Shown here: piece by piece, positions 47,439 to 49,893 of the stretch | Position numbering within the stretch: position 1 is the stretch's first letter | Layout: every line of letters begins with the position of its first letter | Virus record (IMG/VR): IMGVR_UViG_3300036860_000543 | Span: 1-49,893 of that record | Origin: a virus | Reading direction: 5' to 3' (one strand) | Length of the DNA: 49,893 nt | Notes under the pieces: generated by a model | What the model was told of the DNA's origin: nothing | The model's database searches: none | What the model saw: the letters and a program-made list of their open reading frames with translations, nothing else | Position numbers and translations under genes: made by a program

Positions 47439-48400
47439 CAATGCGCCTCCACCGTCACGGTCATCTCGTGGAGGCGCTCGATCGGCCGTCCCGCCTCGCA
47501 GTACCGAAAAAAATCACACCACCGACACGCATTGTGGAACTTACCCGTGGCGGGCGCATCGGCGAGCGGTACACGATCGCTGGCGCTCGACGGCATCGAG
47601 GCTGCATGCCGCTGCGCCATCGCTTGCGCATCGCACACCCACTGCACCACGTCCTGCGGGCTCCGCGGAAACGTCCGCTGCTCCCACTTGACGTGCAGGT
47701 GCCCACAGTCGGCGTAGGCCATCCCATGGCCCTTGCACATGCGCGTGGAGCGCGGCACCTCCGCGATCTGGATGCCCTGGATGAGTACCCCCGCGACGCG
47801 CACGCCGTAGCGGCGCTCGGCCGCCCACACATACCCCGTCAGCGTCGCGTCCATCACCCACTGCCGCCAGAAGTTCGCGTCGAGCCGCCCGGTGGTCTTC
47901 GTGTCGTGGACCCACAGCACGCCGCCCTGCCGCACGATGGCGTCGGTGCGTACACGGTAGTCGACGCCGGGCGCCAGCTCCACCCGAAAGTCCCCCTCGA
48001 TCGTCTCGGGCAGCACCTCGTAGTCGAGCGTGCGATGGGCGTCGAGCCACTCCGCAAGGATCACCCGGACGTTCTCCCAGCGCCGCGGATTCGGCGTCAG
48101 CATCGCCTGGCCGTCGCGCCCGATCCACTCCTCGGGCAAGCAGTGGCGGGCGCTCCATGCGCAGTAGGCGGCGTCGAAGGCTGCAAGGGCCGTGGCGGCG
48201 GCGCGCTGTGGCCCTGCCGCCGGCAGCGCCGACAGATACGCCGCAATCGCCACATGCACCGCGCTCCCGCAGGTGCGCCGCCCACTCTCGTCCGGCGTCG
48301 TGCGCGCGTAGCCGTGGCGCAGCACGTCGGCGAGCGTGCAGGTCGCCGCGTCCTTCAGCGTCGACCCACTGACGAGGACGCGCCCATCGGGCTGGATCAC
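47438..48400 (-). CDS. Cas4-like PD-(D/E)XK nuclease
   Basis: 320 residues from GTG 48400 (GTGA overlap). RecB-type motifs: GSAVH (His49), RTDAIV (Asp153), HDTKTTG (Asp166, Lys168), and a later Gln-rich helix. One Cys near residue 21 and three near the end (C292, C295, C301 in a CxxC...C pattern) match the iron-sulfur staple of Cas4 and AddB. It likely degrades or resects DNA ends in phage recombination. Not part of a CRISPR locus here. Confidence 0.75.
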   Translation of the reverse strand: MIQPDGRVLVSGSTLKDAATCTLADVLRHGYARTTPDESGRRTCGSAVHVAIAAYLSALPAAGPQRAAATALAAFDAAYCAWSARHCLPEEWIGRDGQAMLTPNPRRWENVRVILAEWLDAHRTLDYEVLPETIEGDFRVELAPGVDYRVRTDAIVRQGGVLWVHDTKTTGRLDANFWRQWVMDATLTGYVWAAERRYGVRVAGVLIQGIQIAEVPRSTRMCKGHGMAYADCGHLHVKWEQRTFPRSPQDVVQWVCDAQAMAQRHAASMPSSASDRVPLADAPATGKFHNACRWCDFFRYCEAGRPIERLHEMTVTVEAH

Positions 48401-48678
48401 TGCGGCGCCCCCGTCGCCATCTTGAGCAGCACGCTATCCGTCACCGTGTCCAGCAACAGGTCGATGCTCTGATTCTGCACCCCGAGTGCCTGCTGGTGCG
48501 CCGTCAGGATGCTCAGCAACTCGTCGGCCTGCCGCTCGACCGTCGTCAACCGCGCACTTATCTGCACCAGCAGCCGCGCAATCATCGCGACCTCTTCCTG
48601 CGGGGTCGGCTCGGGCTCATCGCCTGCCCCCGGCTCGGGCTCGATCTCCACCACCGCCACCTCTCCGCGCTTCGCCAT
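48397..48678 (-). CDS. Helical protein with acidic N-terminus
   Basis: 93 residues from ATG 48678, with AAAGGAG upstream. Acidic Pro/Glu-rich start (EIEPEPGAGDEPEPTPQEE) followed by a long coiled coil (LLVQISARLTTVERQADELLSIL). Overlaps the nuclease start by four bases, so the two are probably made together. No motif. Confidence 0.6.
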   Translation of the reverse strand: MAKRGEVAVVEIEPEPGAGDEPEPTPQEEVAMIARLLVQISARLTTVERQADELLSILTAHQQALGVQNQSIDLLLDTVTDSVLLKMATGAPQ

Positions 48679-48690
48679 GATCCTCTCCTT

Positions 48691-48906
48691 TCAAAAGCAC
48701 GTGCCGCACGTGCAATGCGGATACCCCCCGCTCGCACACCGTGTGCTCGCAAAGTGGGGCGGGTAGAACGTCTCGCCCTTCGCCTTCATCTCCTGGCAAA
48801 AAGCGCACTCCTCGATCTGCTTGACACGGTCCTTGACCGGCTGCCCCTCGTAGGTGCGCGGCGCGTAGTACTGCCGCAGTGGACGGTCCTGCATGGGGGC
48901 GCCCAT
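48691..48906 (-). CDS. Small Cys-rich protein
   Basis: 71 residues from ATG 48906, one-base overlap with the upstream stop. Cys pairs CAFC and CTCGTC with further Cys/His near the end suggest a zinc-binding domain; the start is rich in Arg and Tyr. Function unknown. Confidence 0.6.
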   Translation of the reverse strand: MGAPMQDRPLRQYYAPRTYEGQPVKDRVKQIEECAFCQEMKAKGETFYPPHFASTRCASGGYPHCTCGTCF

Positions 48907-49154
48907 CAGTGGCACACCTCGTAGGCCGTGCCACACACCGTGTACTCCCAGCACGAGCGCTCCCGATTCCACTCGCCCTCGATCGTGCAGAGCACCTCGC
49001 CGCGCCGGCTCACGTAGGCGCCGACGATGGTCAGCCCCACCTGACACTCCCACGCGAGCGGCCGACCCTTCAAGTCCTTCTGCACCTCGACGACGCACGC
49101 GGCGTGCTGCTTCGTGACGAAGTACGCGGGAGGCAGCGTGTGGTGCGCCGCCAT
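48906..49154 (-). CDS. Small hypothetical protein
   Basis: 82 residues from ATG 49154, one-base overlap with the preceding stop. Beta-rich with four Cys: one near the start, ECQVGLTIVGAYVSRRGEVLC in the middle and SCWEYTVCGTAYEVC at the end. Compact fold likely; no known family. Confidence 0.6.
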   Translation of the reverse strand: MAAHHTLPPAYFVTKQHAACVVEVQKDLKGRPLAWECQVGLTIVGAYVSRRGEVLCTIEGEWNRERSCWEYTVCGTAYEVCH

Positions 49155-49504
49155 CAGCAGCCCACCCGGTCGGGTGCAGGGGGAATGCCCTCGGGATGCA
49201 CCATCGTGTCGCCGGTCAGTACCTCGGTCTCGCGGTGCAGCACGACGACAGGCTCGCCGTGGGCCCGCCAACGCTCCCCCCCACTGAACGCGAGGATGAG
49301 CATCGCTACCACGCCGATGCGCTTGGCGGCCCGCACCTGGCGGGTGCGCGTCTCGAAGCACCGCCCGCAGAGCAGTGGCGCCCCGCGCAGGTTCAGCCGC
49401 CGCCGCACGCTCGCGGCGTAGGCGTCACACGCGCCGCACGCGCGCAGCGTCTCGGCGCCCCACGGCTCCACATCGATCGAATGCGCGAAGCTGTTGTGGT
49501 TCAT
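49154..49504 (-). CDS. Membrane-anchored protein with two CxxC pairs
   Basis: 116 residues from ATG 49504 with GGAGG eight bases upstream. CGAC and CGRC occur in the first half, a hydrophobic segment (IGVVAMLILAFSGG) in the middle and a polar end. A membrane-bound zinc-ribbon protein is plausible. It follows directly after the alanine-repeat gene. Confidence 0.65.
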   Translation of the reverse strand: MNHNSFAHSIDVEPWGAETLRACGACDAYAASVRRRLNLRGAPLLCGRCFETRTRQVRAAKRIGVVAMLILAFSGGERWRAHGEPVVVLHRETEVLTGDTMVHPEGIPPAPDRVGC

Positions 49505-49524
49505 CGGAGGTCCTCCTTTCGTGC

Positions 49525-49893
<369 letters not shown>

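Overview
The window is a complete, circularly closed genome of a tailed phage, about 49.77 kb and GC-rich. Bases 1-128 recur at 49766-49893 with one mismatch, and a gene reads in frame across that join. The gene set (portal, major capsid protein, nozzle-like protein, virion transglycosylase, large internal proteins, no tape measure or long tail tube) points to a short-tailed, podovirus-like phage. Signal peptides and lipoboxes suggest a Gram-negative-type, high-GC host, but the host cannot be named from the sequence. There is no integrase, tRNA, CRISPR array or insertion sequence that I can see, so a lytic lifestyle is likely.

Layout: a divergent control region (about 2743-3276) feeds two opposed transcription units that meet at about 35.2 kb. 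The plus-strand unit (3277-35229) holds DNA packaging (small terminase candidate and a large terminase split into separate ATPase and nuclease genes), an endonuclease VII-like gene, a cluster of very small basic proteins, a PurD-like ATP-grasp enzyme, secreted tail fibre and tailspike-like proteins, portal, scaffold-like proteins, major capsid protein, connector/tail proteins, a nozzle-like protein and ejection proteins including one with a lytic transglycosylase domain. Four near-identical promoter-like motifs lie inside this unit, three of them 6-8 bases before a start codon.

The minus-strand unit runs from about 2742 down through the circular join to 35196. It carries ribbon-helix-helix regulators, an alanine-rich repeat protein spanning the join, a recombination set (Cas4-like PD-(D/E)XK nuclease, RecA-like/Sak4-type ATPase, DUF669-like protein), replication genes (a UDG-exonuclease-PolA fusion and a primase/helicase-type ATPase), a DEDD exonuclease, a C5 cytosine methyltransferase, and small membrane proteins and lipoproteins that may serve lysis or the host surface. 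More than a dozen genes here encode tiny Cys-pair (zinc-ribbon-like) proteins. Most genes in this unit overlap by 1-4 bases, often at the motif NTGA, where the start codon can be ATG, GTG, TTG or apparently CTG.

The most unusual features are the PurD-like ligase with its small basic neighbours, the Cys-rich tail proteins with signal peptides, the repeated leaderless promoter family, the split terminase, and the alanine-repeat gene that forms the contig join. All functions are read from sequence motifs only; no database search was possible.
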